Shown here in pieces: positions 63,301 through 64,000 of a stretch of 64,000 nucleotides of DNA. Both the position numbers and the translations under genes were made by a program. The stretch is taken from positions 212,878 to 276,877 of the forward strand of contig VZRR01005755.1 in NCBI GenBank assembly GCA_013398015.1. Direction: 5' to 3'. Numbering within the stretch: position 1 is the stretch's first letter; each line of letters begins with the position of its first letter. This DNA comes from Oreocharis arfaki. Taxonomy: Eukaryota; Chordata; Aves; Passeriformes; Paramythiidae. The notes under the pieces are model-generated. The model did no database searches. It saw nothing but the letters and a program-made list of their open reading frames with translations, and was not told the origin of the DNA.

Positions 63301-64000
63301 GGAATATTCCCTCCTGTCTCCAGATCTCTAGTGACTGTAGGGCATGCTGAGCCCTCTGTTTCAAGTGGTATAAATAGAGCAAATGGGATGAAATGAGGTG
63401 GGATACATAGTTCGAATACCAGTCAAATCTACAGGGCAGGGGCACGGTCCTCTATAGTCTTTCACTCAAGGAACTCTAGATCTCCTGGTAAATAACTTTA
63501 TTCATCTTGCTTCCAAGGTGTGAAATATGCCTATATATTTGTTTGATGATTCATTCACCTCATTATAAGGGTAAAAGCCTTTTTAGATCATATATGCTCT
63601 GTGTGCCTGGGGATGAGAGTGAGATGATTTTTTACTCCCCTGCATTGCTGTTAGTCTATTATAAGGTTTTTTTCATATGAGACATTCAATTCTGGGCTGG
63701 ACTCTGTCTAGTAAGAAGGTACTTCTTCACACTTGAAATTCATTGAATGTGTCAGATGATGTGAAACCCAAACTTGCACCTCCAATATTTCTGATCAGAG
63801 TTCTCAGGCAGAAATGTGACTCATCATGCAGCCAGTGCCTATGGAATGTGCCTGCGTGAATGCACGGAGGTTCTTGCAGTGTGTAGTTCTGATGGAAGAA
63901 GCGTGTCCAGACTGCCAGTGCCCAGTCTCCTGTGCACACTGACTGACCTTTGTTGAGGAGTTTGGAAAATATAAAAGACTAGGTAACATCCCTTTTATGT

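Larger units (their letters stand above)
60777..64000. other. Noncoding DNA to the window end, no gene seen
   Basis: No gene is supported. An 85-codon frame at 60861-61118 contains a pyrimidine-rich stretch and cacag near 60970-60981 that could mimic a splice acceptor, but the peptide is not recognised. A purine-rich bit lies at 62862-62880. The 37-bp tandem at 62634 and a candidate element near 63220 are listed separately. Confidence 0.55.

Noticed and set aside
63369..63376. tataaata as a TATA box
   Set aside because: No initiator, CpG island or downstream coding frame supports a promoter, and the motif is common in AT-rich DNA.
63405..63425. agttcgaatacc resembling a tRNA T-arm
   Set aside because: No matching acceptor, D or anticodon arm can be drawn around it.

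Overview
The window looks like vertebrate nuclear DNA, most probably from a bird. CpG is depleted, base composition is moderately AT-rich by eye, and there are no operons or dense genes. Interspersed repeats are sparse. The recognisable ones are CR1 LINE fragments, including a 3' tail ending in the direct repeat ttctatga-ttctatga that is typical of avian CR1, plus a few very old MIR/L3/L2-type tails. I see no Alu, B1 or L1-type young repeats. Bird is an inference; a turtle or crocodilian is possible but would normally be richer in repeats.

I find no protein-coding gene I can defend. The longest open frames (about 155, 152, 146 and 141 codons) are about what chance gives when six frames of 64 kb at this composition are read, and none reads as a known family. 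The one exception is a frame matching the C-terminal part of CR1 ORF2 inside a LINE fragment. The window is best read as intergenic DNA or a large intron.

Layout. 1-7.7 kb: single-copy DNA. 7.7-7.9 kb: a MIR-like SINE. 8.56-8.77 kb: a conserved-looking noncoding block beside a 16-bp palindrome. 9.6-10.1 kb: two perfect hairpins. 12.1-12.4 kb: CR1 (+). 16.3-16.4 kb: an AT-rich homeodomain-site-like block. 20.5-20.7 kb: a weak candidate exon or element. 28.3 kb: MIR/L3 tail. 30.8 kb: a 39-bp tandem duplication. 35.7 kb: L2-like tail. 36.6 kb: a GGAT microsatellite. 42.95-43.44 kb: a minus-strand, CpG-richer block that ends with AATAAA, 13 nt and an A18 run, resembling the 3' end of a polyadenylated transcript or a retrocopy. 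46.4-47.9 kb: two CR1 pieces and two low-complexity tracts. 55.4 kb: L3-like tail. 57.1-58.2 kb: conserved-looking blocks and a doubtful old repeat. 60.6-60.8 kb: MIR/L3 (-). 62.6 kb: a diverged 37-bp tandem duplication.

No genes act together here. Any function would be regulatory (candidate conserved noncoding elements) or transcript-level (the 43-kb block). All conservation statements are impressions from sequence texture and were not tested by alignment.
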